Positions 1 to 8,743 of a DNA stretch of 43,661 nucleotides are shown here, piece by piece. The position numbers and the translations under genes are program-made. Numbering within the stretch: position 1 is the stretch's first letter; every line of letters begins with the position of its first letter. This DNA is from an uncultured Prochlorococcus sp. (GTDB lineage: Bacteria; Cyanobacteriota; Cyanobacteriia; PCC-6307; Cyanobiaceae), in assembly GCA_902634515.1 (NCBI GenBank), contig CACPKH010000011.1:1-43661 (forward strand), in the 5' to 3' direction. The notes under the pieces were generated by a model that was not told the origin of the DNA, made no database searches, and saw nothing but the letters and a program-made list of their open reading frames with translations.

Positions 1-357
<357 letters not shown>

Positions 358-372
358 TTTTAAATAAATGAT

Positions 373-1266
373 ATGGCTCTAATACTTCCACGCAGTTATC
401 ACAAGATTTCCTCGGTGGAGAAGAACCATATTTCATGGATTGAACCTGAACTTGCAGAAAGGCAAGATATTCGACCATTGAGAATTGGGATATTAAATAT
501 TATGCCTCTTGGGAAACAGTATGAGTTTAACTTGCTTCACCCTTTAGGATTATCTCCACTTCAAATAGAACCAATTTGGATACGTTTAAAGTCTCATAAC
601 TACAAAACCTGGGATATGGCTCATTTAGATAAGCTATATGTTCCATGGGATGAAGCAATGTCTCCTGATCCTTTGGATGGCTTAATTATTACTGGTGCCC
701 CAGTAGAGCATTTGCCTTTTGAAGAAGTGACTTATTGGAAGGAGTTGGTTCAACTTATTGAAGAGGCAAGAATAAATTGTGCAAGTACTTTGGGTTTATG
801 TTGGGCTGGTTTTGCTCTTGCATATCTTGCAGGAGTTCAAAAAGAAGTTTTTTCTAAGAAACTTTTTGGTGTTTATCCTATGAGAAGTCTTGTTCCAGCC
901 CATTCAATAATGGGAACTCAAGACGATAATTTTCTTTGTCCTCAAAGTAGGCACGCTGGACTCCCTGATGCACAAATGGAGGATGCTCAAAGAAGAGGTT
1001 TATTGAATTTACTTGCCTATGGAGAAAAGGTAGGATATACAATTTTTGAAACTACTGATCAAAGGCAGTTAATGCACTTAGGTCATCCCGAATACAATGT
1101 TGCAAGAATATTAACTGAGATGGAAAGAGATAAAGCAAGAGGAGATGTTCCTCCTCCTGAGAACTTTAGCTCTTTAACTCCTGATACATCTTGGAGATCA
1201 CATCGAAACTTACTTTTTCAACAATGGCTTTGGTTTTGTTATCAACAAGTTAGTTTGGGATACTAA
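373..1266 (+). CDS. metA: Homoserine O-acyltransferase, MetA type, probably acetyl-CoA specific
   Basis: 297 residues, the usual MetA length. It acylates the hydroxyl of homoserine, the first committed step of methionine synthesis. The class-I glutamine-amidotransferase-like core shows the nucleophile C143 (TLGLCWAGFAL) and the H238/E240 pair (LMHLGHPEYN). In the motif ITGAPVEHLPFEEV a glutamate stands at 112, corresponding to the residue that separates acetyl-CoA users (Glu) from succinyl-CoA users (Gly, as in E. coli); this is established family knowledge. With metY upstream, O-acetylhomoserine is the expected product. Annotation pipelines would often name it homoserine O-succinyltransferase. 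ATG start, 15 bases after metY, so probably one operon. Confidence 0.93.
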   Translation: MALILPRSYHKISSVEKNHISWIEPELAERQDIRPLRIGILNIMPLGKQYEFNLLHPLGLSPLQIEPIWIRLKSHNYKTWDMAHLDKLYVPWDEAMSPDPLDGLIITGAPVEHLPFEEVTYWKELVQLIEEARINCASTLGLCWAGFALAYLAGVQKEVFSKKLFGVYPMRSLVPAHSIMGTQDDNFLCPQSRHAGLPDAQMEDAQRRGLLNLLAYGEKVGYTIFETTDQRQLMHLGHPEYNVARILTEMERDKARGDVPPPENFSSLTPDTSWRSHRNLLFQQWLWFCYQQVSLGY

Positions 1267-1290
1267 ATATATTTATTTAATAAAGAGATT

Positions 1291-1863
1291 GTGGACTTTA
1301 TTAAGAACATTCCCTGTACATTTATGCCTTCATGGCTTACTCCTTTAGAAGGTATCTATTGGCAAGGGCATCTTATGAACAAGATAAACTGGGAACAGCC
1401 GATAATAAGAGTTTATTCAAAACTTTATAAAGTCCCAAGGTTAACTTGCTTTTTGGCTGATGATGGAATTTCATACATTTATAGTGGAATTGAGCATATT
1501 GGGAGTGTTTGGCCTGATTGGTTTATGCCTTTATTAGAAAAGGTTAGAAATGAGTGTGATGTTAATTTTAATGGTTGTTTGATTAATCTTTATAGAGACG
1601 GAAATGATTGTATGGGTTGGCACGCAGATAATGAGAAAGAACTTGAATCGGAAGAGTCAATCGCTTCATTATCTTTAGGTACGTCTAGAGATTTTGTTTT
1701 TAAACATAGAAAAAAAAGCCTAAAAGAGAAAATTTCTCTTGGCCATGGTGACTTATTAATTATGCGCCCTGAATGCCAGGATAATTGGCTTCATTCTGTG
1801 CCAAGAAGGAAAAAAGTATTTGATATTAGAGTTAATTTAACCTTTAGATCATATATAACTTGA
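1291..1863 (+). CDS. alkB: AlkB-family 2-oxoglutarate/Fe(II) dioxygenase
   Basis: 190 residues with a GTG start 24 bases after metA. AlkB proteins oxidatively demethylate alkylated bases in DNA or RNA. The double-stranded beta-helix core is visible: the HxD iron motif H111/D113 (GWHADNEKEL), the distal iron ligand H168 (NWLHSVPRRKK), and the 2-oxoglutarate and substrate arginines R180 and R186 in the terminal FDIRVNLTFR stretch. NxYRDGxDxMGWH and SLGxxRDFxF resemble the ALKBH2/ALKBH3-like bacterial branch rather than E. coli AlkB. The downstream neighbour is convergent. The function as a repair dioxygenase is well supported; the exact lesion and whether RNA is also a substrate are not readable. 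Confidence 0.9.
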   Translation: MDFIKNIPCTFMPSWLTPLEGIYWQGHLMNKINWEQPIIRVYSKLYKVPRLTCFLADDGISYIYSGIEHIGSVWPDWFMPLLEKVRNECDVNFNGCLINLYRDGNDCMGWHADNEKELESEESIASLSLGTSRDFVFKHRKKSLKEKISLGHGDLLIMRPECQDNWLHSVPRRKKVFDIRVNLTFRSYIT

Positions 1864-1923
1864 ACATATAGTTGTTATGGCTATGCCTATAGATTTGAGG
1901 TGATTAAACAAAATAAATGTTTT

Positions 1924-2184
1924 TTACTCTTTTGAGTTAGCCTCGTTAGCCTCGGCTTCAGCTTTTGCTTTTGCTTTTGCTGCTTGTTCTGCCTTTGCAG
2001 CTGCTTCTGCTTTTGCAGCTGCTTGCGCTTTTGCTGCAGCCTCTGCCTTCACTTTCGCTTGATTTGAAGCTTCTTTTGTTTTATATCTTCCTACGCTTTT
2101 TACATCAAAAAACTTTAGAATAGTTATCAGAATTGGTACATGGGCTACTCCGCCAGCTAAAACTAAGGCCTCACTGTAAGCCAT
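1924..2184 (-). CDS. Small membrane-anchored protein with a long Ala/Lys/Glu helix, function unknown
   Basis: 86 residues. Residues 6-25 form a hydrophobic segment (ALVLAGGVAHVPILITILKF); residues 40-82 are almost only Ala, Lys, Glu and Gln in repeats of the type AKAEAAAKA, which should form one uninterrupted charged helix. The layout resembles the helical stalk of TolA or alanine-rich anchors, but that is compositional similarity only. It ends convergently with alkB (60-base gap) and lies downstream of the SulP transporter on the same strand with a ~140-base spacer, so it may have its own promoter. ATG start. The gene-like evidence is the clean start, the membrane segment and the ordered repeat; repeat-rich codons could also extend by slippage. 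Confidence 0.6.
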   Translation of the reverse strand: MAYSEALVLAGGVAHVPILITILKFFDVKSVGRYKTKEASNQAKVKAEAAAKAQAAAKAEAAAKAEQAAKAKAKAEAEANEANSKE

Positions 2185-2324
2185 ATCGATATTAGTAACT
2201 GCATAAAATCATACCCAATAGGCAGTATTTTTATACCTTCTCTTTATAAATTGTTTTTTGTTTTAAATTAGGAGAAATTACTTACTTTAAGAAATTTATT
2301 CCAGAATCCAGTTCGCATAGACAA

Positions 2325-3899
2325 TTAATGGGCTGATTCCTGGCCCCCTAGGCGATCAAACAGGTTTAGACTTTCCTCGTTCAAACCAATTACATTCACA
2401 TTTGAGCCTCCTAAGGAAAGTTTCCTGATTATTTGATCTAGTGCAGCAACTCCACTTTGATCCCAAATATGGGCATTGCTCATATCAATAGTTACTTTTT
2501 TTAGATGTTTATGAGTATCAAAGCCTTGAAGAAAATAAACCTTACTAACAAAGAACAATTGCCCGCTAACCTCATAGATTATTTCATTATCACTTACCTG
2601 TTTAGAAGTTACTTTAATTACTTTAGCTACCTTTCTGCTAAATAATATTCCAGCTAATGCAACACCTGCTATTACTCCAAGAGCAAGGTTATGAGGTGTT
2701 GTTAACATTGTTACCGAAAAAGTCATTAACATTACAGCTGTATCACTCCTAGGAATCTTCGATATATTTTTCAAACCATTTGTGTCTGCAGTACTAATAG
2801 CAATTGTAATCATTACGGATACCAATGCAGCCATAGGTATCTGTTCTAACCAAGGCTTGCAAAGTAGAATTAATATTAAAAGACTTATACCTGAAGAAAG
2901 AGTTGAAAGTCTAGACCTACCTCCATTTTCTGTATTCATTACTGATTGGCCAACAAGAGCACATCCGGCCATTCCTCCAAATAGAGATGAGATTATATTA
3001 GCTATTCCTTGGCCTCTTGCTTCCACATTCTTATTAGAATTTGTATCAGTAATGTCATCAATAATATCTTGGGTTAGGAAAGTTTCAATAAGACCAACTA
3101 ACGAGACTGCAAGAGCTGTTGGAAGAACAATACCAAATGTCTCCAGACTAAAAGGTACTTTTCCATCAGAAATCGAACCAAATGGGAAAAAGAAACTAGG
3201 AAGACCAAGTGGGAGTTTGCCTAGATCTTCTACTGTCGGGATGTCTAAATTTAATGATATAGATATAACTGTTAGTATTAAAATTGCAACAAGTTGCGAA
3301 GGGATAACTTTTGTTAGTTTTGGAAGACCATAAATAATAGTTAGTCCTATTAATACTAATATCCAAATTATAGGTATTTGAGATAATGTAGGTAAAACAT
3401 GGGTTAAATTCTCACCTTTAATTTCTTCTCCATAGTGAAAATTTAACCCTAGCTGAGGGAGTTGAGCTTGAAAGATTAATAAGGCTAATGCATTCACAAA
3501 TCCACTGAGGACTCCAGCTGGAACAAATCTCATTTGGTAAGCCAGTCGTAAATATCCCCATAAAATTTGAAAAATCCCAGTTAAAATTCCTGCTGCCATT
3601 AAATATGAAAGGCCCAGTCCATTTCCTTGAGCATTACCAGTTGCAACTAGTCCAGTCATTAAAAGAGCAGTTGATCCAGTCGCTGATGTAATCATTCCCA
3701 TCCGCCCTCCAACAAAGGCAATGGTAATTGACAAGCAAAAAGCGCCAAAAAGCCCAACTTGAGGATCCACGCCTGCTATCCCAGAAAAAGCGATTGCTTC
3801 GGGAATCATTGCAAACGCAACTACAAGTCCAGATAGTATGTCTTTCCTAGGGTTTGAAAACCAATGATTAATTAGATTCCTGCGAGCTGTAATTGGCAT
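2325..3899 (-). CDS. SulP (SLC26) family anion transporter with STAS domain, BicA-like
   Basis: 524 residues. The membrane part (about 1-420) starts with the SulP signature IPEAIAFSGIAGVDPQVGLF (residues ~32-51) followed by a GSTALLMTGLVA-type segment and about a dozen hydrophobic spans. The last ~90 residues form a STAS domain, with the hallmark DMSNAHIWDQSGVAALDQII. SulP proteins in cyanobacteria include Na+-dependent bicarbonate transporters (BicA) and sulfate transporters. For an ocean picocyanobacterium with abundant sulfate, a bicarbonate role is plausible, but the sequence alone does not decide it. ATG start at 3899; the FAD oxidoreductase gene lies 29 bases upstream on the same strand. 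Confidence 0.9.
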   Translation of the reverse strand: MPITARRNLINHWFSNPRKDILSGLVVAFAMIPEAIAFSGIAGVDPQVGLFGAFCLSITIAFVGGRMGMITSATGSTALLMTGLVATGNAQGNGLGLSYLMAAGILTGIFQILWGYLRLAYQMRFVPAGVLSGFVNALALLIFQAQLPQLGLNFHYGEEIKGENLTHVLPTLSQIPIIWILVLIGLTIIYGLPKLTKVIPSQLVAILILTVISISLNLDIPTVEDLGKLPLGLPSFFFPFGSISDGKVPFSLETFGIVLPTALAVSLVGLIETFLTQDIIDDITDTNSNKNVEARGQGIANIISSLFGGMAGCALVGQSVMNTENGGRSRLSTLSSGISLLILILLCKPWLEQIPMAALVSVMITIAISTADTNGLKNISKIPRSDTAVMLMTFSVTMLTTPHNLALGVIAGVALAGILFSRKVAKVIKVTSKQVSDNEIIYEVSGQLFFVSKVYFLQGFDTHKHLKKVTIDMSNAHIWDQSGVAALDQIIRKLSLGGSNVNVIGLNEESLNLFDRLGGQESAH

Positions 3900-3928
3900 T
3901 CAAAAATGTTGTTTAAGCAATTAGTATT

Positions 3929-5215
3929 TCATATAGATGGCAAAATACCCTTAGGATCATATTTCGATTTCAATTTCTGTAGGGTTGGCATCCAATCATT
4001 AAAAGCAGCATTTGTTTCTTTTTTATGCCATGAAAGATGATGATGTAATTGCGCTAAATGAACTCCTGGACATATTGGTTCCATACTTTTCCATACTTCT
4101 TCTAACCATTCAAGACTTTTGTTTTTTGAGAAGTGATCTTCAGCCTCCCATGATGCTGTTATCCATGGTTTCCAAACAGAATCTCTATGAATAAATGAAG
4201 TCGTTTCTTTGGATATTGTTGATGTATATCCACCTAATTGTTGAGCGGAAATAGAACAGCAAATATCTGGCCTTTGGTTCATTAAACTTTCTAGTTTATT
4301 AACTACTTCATAAGCTTTATTTCCCCATTTATTTCCCAGAATACCTAAAACTTCAGAATACTTTTTTCTTTCAACACTAAAACCACTATCTGAATAGTTT
4401 AAGTTTGGTAGGTCAAGTAAAGTGGATATGATATATGATTTAGAACCTTTTGTTTTTGGTAATTCATCTATAAGTAAGTCAATGCCCTTTGCAGTTTTTG
4501 AATCCTTTATTTCGAATACTGCAGATACTTTTATATATTTTTGCCAACTCCAAGATAAGCTTGCATAATGAGGCCAATCTTCTGCCCTGATAATTAAGTC
4601 TGCTAATTGCATTGGATTTAAAACTGATTCCCAAACATAGATTGAATTCTTTGATTGAGTTTTTAACCTTAAACTTGTTATTATTGCCAGGAAGGGTGCA
4701 GCACCACAAAGGGCTCTCCATAGAAACTTTTCATCTATTGATGATTTCAAATTAGGTTTAGAAATTTTGAATATATTCCCATTACCCCATACTCCTTTGA
4801 TATCAATGATATTATCTATTGCAAGACCATAGCTTCTACTTAAGGGGCTAATTCCCCCAGTTAAGATATAACCAATTCCTGTAGAACCAGACAACCCAAT
4901 TGGAAAAGTCCTTTTTTCTTTAGATAATTTTAAAATCAGCTCTTTCATTGTTACTCCAGCTTCTATAACCACTTCATTTTTTGAATGATCAAACTTAATC
5001 GATTTGTATTGATCTCTAAGATCTAATGTCCAATGATTTTCAGAAGCGCATCTAGTAGATGTCCCCCCAGAGCAAACCATTAATGGCTTTGGGTTTAATT
5101 TTCCTTCTTTTATAAGCGTTATTAAGCTAGGGTTAATTTCATTATGAACACCAGCTAAATTAAAATTTCTAGCTTGTGTGTTTGGCACTAATATTTTTGG
5201 AATGGCTTTTTCCAT
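3929..5215 (-). CDS. FAD-linked oxidase (FAD_binding_4 / VAO-type flavoprotein)
   Basis: 428 residues. The N-terminal FAD-binding fold (PCMH type) is visible: the pyrophosphate loop region MVCSGGTSTRCAS (46-58), VVIEAGVTMKELI (82-94), and the glycine-rich GLSGSTGIGYILTGGISPLS (107-126) followed by YGLAIDNI. The C-terminus ends in LKSKYDPKGILPSI, the usual closing motif of this oxidase family. Substrates vary widely (sugars, alcohols, lactate-type acids) and cannot be read here. The loop has Thr-Ser rather than the common GGHS histidine, so covalent His-FAD attachment is unlikely. The gene precedes the SulP transporter on the same strand. ATG start, divergent from the CbiX gene with an 82-base shared upstream region. 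Confidence 0.82.
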   Translation of the reverse strand: MEKAIPKILVPNTQARNFNLAGVHNEINPSLITLIKEGKLNPKPLMVCSGGTSTRCASENHWTLDLRDQYKSIKFDHSKNEVVIEAGVTMKELILKLSKEKRTFPIGLSGSTGIGYILTGGISPLSRSYGLAIDNIIDIKGVWGNGNIFKISKPNLKSSIDEKFLWRALCGAAPFLAIITSLRLKTQSKNSIYVWESVLNPMQLADLIIRAEDWPHYASLSWSWQKYIKVSAVFEIKDSKTAKGIDLLIDELPKTKGSKSYIISTLLDLPNLNYSDSGFSVERKKYSEVLGILGNKWGNKAYEVVNKLESLMNQRPDICCSISAQQLGGYTSTISKETTSFIHRDSVWKPWITASWEAEDHFSKNKSLEWLEEVWKSMEPICPGVHLAQLHHHLSWHKKETNAAFNDWMPTLQKLKSKYDPKGILPSI

Positions 5216-5297
5216 CTCTAGAAGTGAATTTAGCTATAAACTGAAATCAGATTTTGATCTTTAATCAAGAAATGTTCTCCCTGCGTTATTTTAGATT

Positions 5298-6329
5298 TTG
5301 ACTAAAACTGTTTTGCATAAACTTGATCCTTCTATTGGTATCTTGATTGTTGGCCATGGAAGTAGGAATTTGTTGGCAATAAAAGAATTTGCAATACTTG
5401 CAAATTCAATTAAAGCCTCTTTCCCTGGAATACCTTTTGAATATGGATATTTAGAATTTGCAAGGCCTATTATTTCTGAGGCCTTGGATCGTTTAAAAAA
5501 TAAGTCTATAAAAAAAATTATTGCCATACCCGCAATGTTATTTGCAGCAGGTCATGCAAAGAATGATATTCCTGCTTTGCTTAATTCATATGGAGAAAAA
5601 AATGGCATAGAAATAATTTACGGTAGAGAACTTGGAATCAATAATTTGATGATAAGTGCAGCAGGACAGAGAATTAATGAATCAATTAAAGCTGCATCAA
5701 GCCATCCAATCTCTGAGACTCTTTTAGTAGTAGTTGGACGTGGATCATCCGACCCAGATGCAAATTCAAATGTTTCTAAAATAACTAGACTCTTGGTAGA
5801 GGGTATTGGTTTTGGATGGGGGCAAACTGTTTACTCTGGAGTGACTTTTCCACTGGTTAAGCCAGGTTTACGTAATCTAGTGAAATTAGGTTTTGGTCGG
5901 ATTATCGTTTTCCCTTATTTTTTATTTTCAGGAGTCTTAGTTAGTCGAATAAGAAAGCAAACTAAAGAAATAGCTTCAGAAAATCCAAACATTGAATTCT
6001 TAAATGCAAATTATTTAGGAGCTCACCCCTTAGTCATAGAAACTTTTTTGGAAAGAGTAAATGAAGTTTTTAGTGGAGATAATTCTATGAATTGTTCTCT
6101 TTGCAAGTATAGATCTGATCTATTGGGTTTCGAAAAAGAAGTTGGCTTGCCTCAGATCAGTCATCACCATCATGTTGAAGGGATTGAAAGCTGCACTCTT
6201 TGTGAAAGTGAATGCACTAGTGAATGTGAATTGATAGAGAAAACAAACAATGAGCATGAGCATGCACGGCTTCCTTATCCGCACTCAAACCATCCTTTTG
6301 GCCCTGTCACACTTCACAGTTCAAATTAG
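5298..6329 (+). CDS. cbiX: Sirohydrochlorin cobalto/ferrochelatase, CbiX long form
   Basis: 343 residues with a TTG start. Two tandem CbiX-type halves are visible: the first opens with IGILIVGHGSRNLLAIKEF (residues ~13-31) and carries AGHAKNDIP, the second contains LLVVVGRGSSDPDANSNVSK. CbiX inserts cobalt (or iron) into sirohydrochlorin, feeding cobalamin and siroheme synthesis. The last ~80 residues are unusual: CSLC (266-269), HHHH (289-292), then CTLC, ECTSEC (299-310) and several more His. Long CbiX proteins are known with a His-rich region and an Fe-S binding CxxC, so this tail may store metal or bind a cluster. A B12-dependent ribonucleotide reductase elsewhere in the window fits a cobalt-using cell. 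Confidence 0.87.
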   Translation: MTKTVLHKLDPSIGILIVGHGSRNLLAIKEFAILANSIKASFPGIPFEYGYLEFARPIISEALDRLKNKSIKKIIAIPAMLFAAGHAKNDIPALLNSYGEKNGIEIIYGRELGINNLMISAAGQRINESIKAASSHPISETLLVVVGRGSSDPDANSNVSKITRLLVEGIGFGWGQTVYSGVTFPLVKPGLRNLVKLGFGRIIVFPYFLFSGVLVSRIRKQTKEIASENPNIEFLNANYLGAHPLVIETFLERVNEVFSGDNSMNCSLCKYRSDLLGFEKEVGLPQISHHHHVEGIESCTLCESECTSECELIEKTNNEHEHARLPYPHSNHPFGPVTLHSSN

Positions 6330-6745
6330 AAGGAATTATGAAAAAATTAGGTATAAATGCCTGACTCATTAGTCTCTTTCTTGCGTGCGACTCAAGGGAC
6401 TCGCGGCATATAAGTAGGACTAATCAATTAAGCATTATTGTTTTCCCCAATAGATTTCCACAAAAAAAAAGACTTTTTCCACTGCTTTTTTGTGTTAGAA
6501 CCTTTTGAGTTCAGAAGTGACATGAAAATCTGTGGTTTCTGAAAGATATTTTCAAAGTAATGAAGGATCTTAATTATTTTTTTTTATTAGAAAATCAACT
6601 ATTGACCGTTGCCTTGCAATCGACTGGTCTGCAATGAGTCTTGCCTTGTCTTAATAATCGCATATAGATTTAATTTACCTTTGACTCTATGACCAACTTT
6701 GTAGATCCTTGTCTTAGGAATTTTTATTAATGGCATAGGAGCCGA
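6330..6745. other. Intergenic stretch, 416 bases, possible structured element
   Basis: No convincing reading frame. The left half holds an interrupted inverted repeat, ATTAGTC at 6368-6374 and GACTAAT at 6418-6424, enclosing a G/C-richer patch with two GACTC-containing copies. A second inverted repeat, CACAAAAAA at 6459-6467 and TTTTTTGTG at 6486-6494, follows. Either could belong to an untranslated RNA or an inefficient terminator; neither matches a family I can name. The right end carries a clear ribosome binding site (AGGAG) for the downstream small gene. Confidence 0.3.
6736..6740 (+). promoter_or_regulatory. Shine-Dalgarno AGGAG for the DUF2811 gene
   Basis: AGGAG lies 5 bases before the ATG at 6746. 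It is a stronger Shine-Dalgarno than most starts in this window have and fixes the start of the small gene. Confidence 0.65.
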
Positions 6746-7012
6746 ATGGATTTAACCCAACTAAAAACTTTTGAAAGAGACTCCTCATCAACTACAGATC
6801 AATCAGTAATAGAAGATTGCATTAGCTTAGAGGCAGAAATCCCTGAAGCCCTTTACAAAGGCATGAAGGACTTTATTGGAGGCAACCCTGATTGGGATCA
6901 GTACAAAGTAATGAGTTCTGCTCTTGCTAATTTTTTATTTCAAAATGGATGTGAAGATAGAGCTGTAACAGAGAGATATCTAAATGACATTTTCAACCTT
7001 TCAGATGCTTGA
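6746..7012 (+). CDS. DUF2811 family protein
   Basis: 88 residues. After a variable N-terminus (1-25) the conserved core SLEAEIPEALYKGMKDFIG, then WDQYKVMSSALANFLFQNG and a final VTERYLNDIF match what I know of DUF2811, a small cyanobacterial family of unknown function. It looks like a compact, mainly helical cytoplasmic protein. A good AGGAG Shine-Dalgarno supports the ATG. The final 20 bases overlap the end of the convergent GMC oxidoreductase gene. The family is usually ~60 residues, so the acidic/serine-rich N-terminal 25 residues are an extension. Confidence 0.78.
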   Translation: MDLTQLKTFERDSSSTTDQSVIEDCISLEAEIPEALYKGMKDFIGGNPDWDQYKVMSSALANFLFQNGCEDRAVTERYLNDIFNLSDA

Positions 7013-8627
7013 TTGCCTTTTGACAAGCTCTTCTTGCAATTGCCATCATAGTTAGTGTTGGACTTTGCCACGCAGAAGTCGTCCAACAGGCACCATCGAC
7101 AACCAAGACATTTTTGCATTGCCATAGTCGATTCCATTTGTCTAAGACACTATCTTCTTGAGATGTACCCATTGGGGCTCCACCTACTTCATGAATGTAA
7201 TAACCAGGGGGTGGAGCCTCCTGTCTCATTGCCAATGAATTATTTGCAATAATCTTCAAAAATGGAATATTTATAAGGTTGTCAATTGAATTCATTTTCC
7301 CACCAGATACATTAATACACTTTTCAATTGTTTTGTTCATATGCTTGACCATTTCCTTTTCATTTTTATTCCATTTACAACTTATAAGAGGAATAGGGAT
7401 TCCCCACTTATCTAATTCCTTAGAAAGGGTAACTTTATTATCTTTATAAGGAAGGACTTCTCCATGGCCAATTAGAAATCCAAGGTCTGATTTAGGATGT
7501 TTTTTTATAAACCCTGGCGGTTCAAAACGTCCTATTCCTCCCCAAATACCATATCCACGTATAAAATTTAAGTCCTTACCTTCCTGCAATTTATTTCCTA
7601 ATGGTATGAAAAAGCTACCAGCCCCCGAAAGCTTTTTATTGCTATTATCATTTCTTCCTTTTTGATCATAAGGTAACGAAAAAAATCTACATGTAGAAAC
7701 GTGATCCATTAAATTACAACCTAAACTTTCCGAGGGTTCTATTAAGCCCTTACTACTTCTAGTCTCTTCAGAATTAAGAAGTATTTTTAGTGTTTGAATA
7801 GTTGATGCACATAAAACAATTAATTCACTAGTAAATTTTTTCCTAGAACCTGTTTTTTGTTCTACAACTACTACACTTTCTGCTTTATCTTGACTGCTAT
7901 TTAGTATTAATTTTTCAGCAATATGTAAAGTCAATAATCTAACATTCCCAGTTTCTATAGCCATTTTTAAAGTACTACCTTGGCTACTATATTTTGGGTA
8001 GCTCTTATCTGTATGAGGTCCAAAACCTCTAGAATGTATTACTGGGTAATTAAGATTTGAAGTTATCTTGTTTAGAAAATACTCTTCACTGTTAGTGAAG
8101 GGAAGAGGATCTGAATAATAACCATCAGGTAATTGTTCTAAACCATCTTTATCGCCTGACACATTTAAAAGCTTTTCTAGAGCTTCATAATGCGATTTTA
8201 AATCTACATAGCTTATCGGCCAAGATGATCCAAAACCATCTTTTTTTGGAGCATTGAAGTCTAGATCAGATAGTCTTAATGTAATGCCTCCCCATGTATG
8301 ACTCCTCCCACCCACTTGCCTGCCTTGAGTCCATAAAAAGGGTTGATCTTGAGGGACTTTGTATTGATTTTCTTTCTCATTGATATAAAGCGAAGGATTT
8401 GTTTTCCAAAAACCAGGGTGTTGCGATTGGTATCTGCTTCTCCCATCAACTAATCCTAGTATTCTTTTAAATGTATTTATAGGTTCTGAACCAAGCACTT
8501 CTGATTCATTTAATTCAGGACCTGCTTCTATTACTAAAACTTTTATACCCGCTAGAGCTAGAGTTAGAGCAGCAACTCCACCTGTAGCTCCCGACCCAAC
8601 AACTATTGCATCGTAATTACTTTGCAT
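6993..8627 (-). CDS. GMC-family FAD-dependent oxidoreductase
   Basis: 544 residues. The dinucleotide fold is at the very N-terminus: YDAIVVGSGATGGVAALTLA (residues 5-24) with the acidic end of the second strand in VLVIEAGPEL. GGRSHTWGG is the flavin-contact region. The C-terminal GMC signature is clear: GGAPMGTS, KNVLVVDGACWTTSAWQSPT and LTMMAIARRA, with His in IHEVGGAPMG. Family members oxidise alcohols or sugars such as choline and glucose; close cyanobacterial versions are of unknown substrate. The 3' end overlaps the convergent DUF2811 gene by 20 bases. ATG start. A 116-base spacer separates it from the next leftward gene. Confidence 0.87.
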   Translation of the reverse strand: MQSNYDAIVVGSGATGGVAALTLALAGIKVLVIEAGPELNESEVLGSEPINTFKRILGLVDGRSRYQSQHPGFWKTNPSLYINEKENQYKVPQDQPFLWTQGRQVGGRSHTWGGITLRLSDLDFNAPKKDGFGSSWPISYVDLKSHYEALEKLLNVSGDKDGLEQLPDGYYSDPLPFTNSEEYFLNKITSNLNYPVIHSRGFGPHTDKSYPKYSSQGSTLKMAIETGNVRLLTLHIAEKLILNSSQDKAESVVVVEQKTGSRKKFTSELIVLCASTIQTLKILLNSEETRSSKGLIEPSESLGCNLMDHVSTCRFFSLPYDQKGRNDNSNKKLSGAGSFFIPLGNKLQEGKDLNFIRGYGIWGGIGRFEPPGFIKKHPKSDLGFLIGHGEVLPYKDNKVTLSKELDKWGIPIPLISCKWNKNEKEMVKHMNKTIEKCINVSGGKMNSIDNLINIPFLKIIANNSLAMRQEAPPPGYYIHEVGGAPMGTSQEDSVLDKWNRLWQCKNVLVVDGACWTTSAWQSPTLTMMAIARRACQKAIKHLKG

Positions 8628-8743
8628 TAAATATATATAGCTTTATTTTTTAACTTACATTTAATTTACTAAAGAACAGAGATTTAGTTAATAACATTAA
8701 TCTTTGACTGTAAGTTTAAAATAATTGCTATATATAAAGGGTT

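Noticed and set aside
2782-3333. 183-codon open frame on the + strand inside the SulP gene
   Set aside because: It is antisense to a clearly conserved transporter, and its translation shows no domain; low stop density follows from the codons of the real gene.
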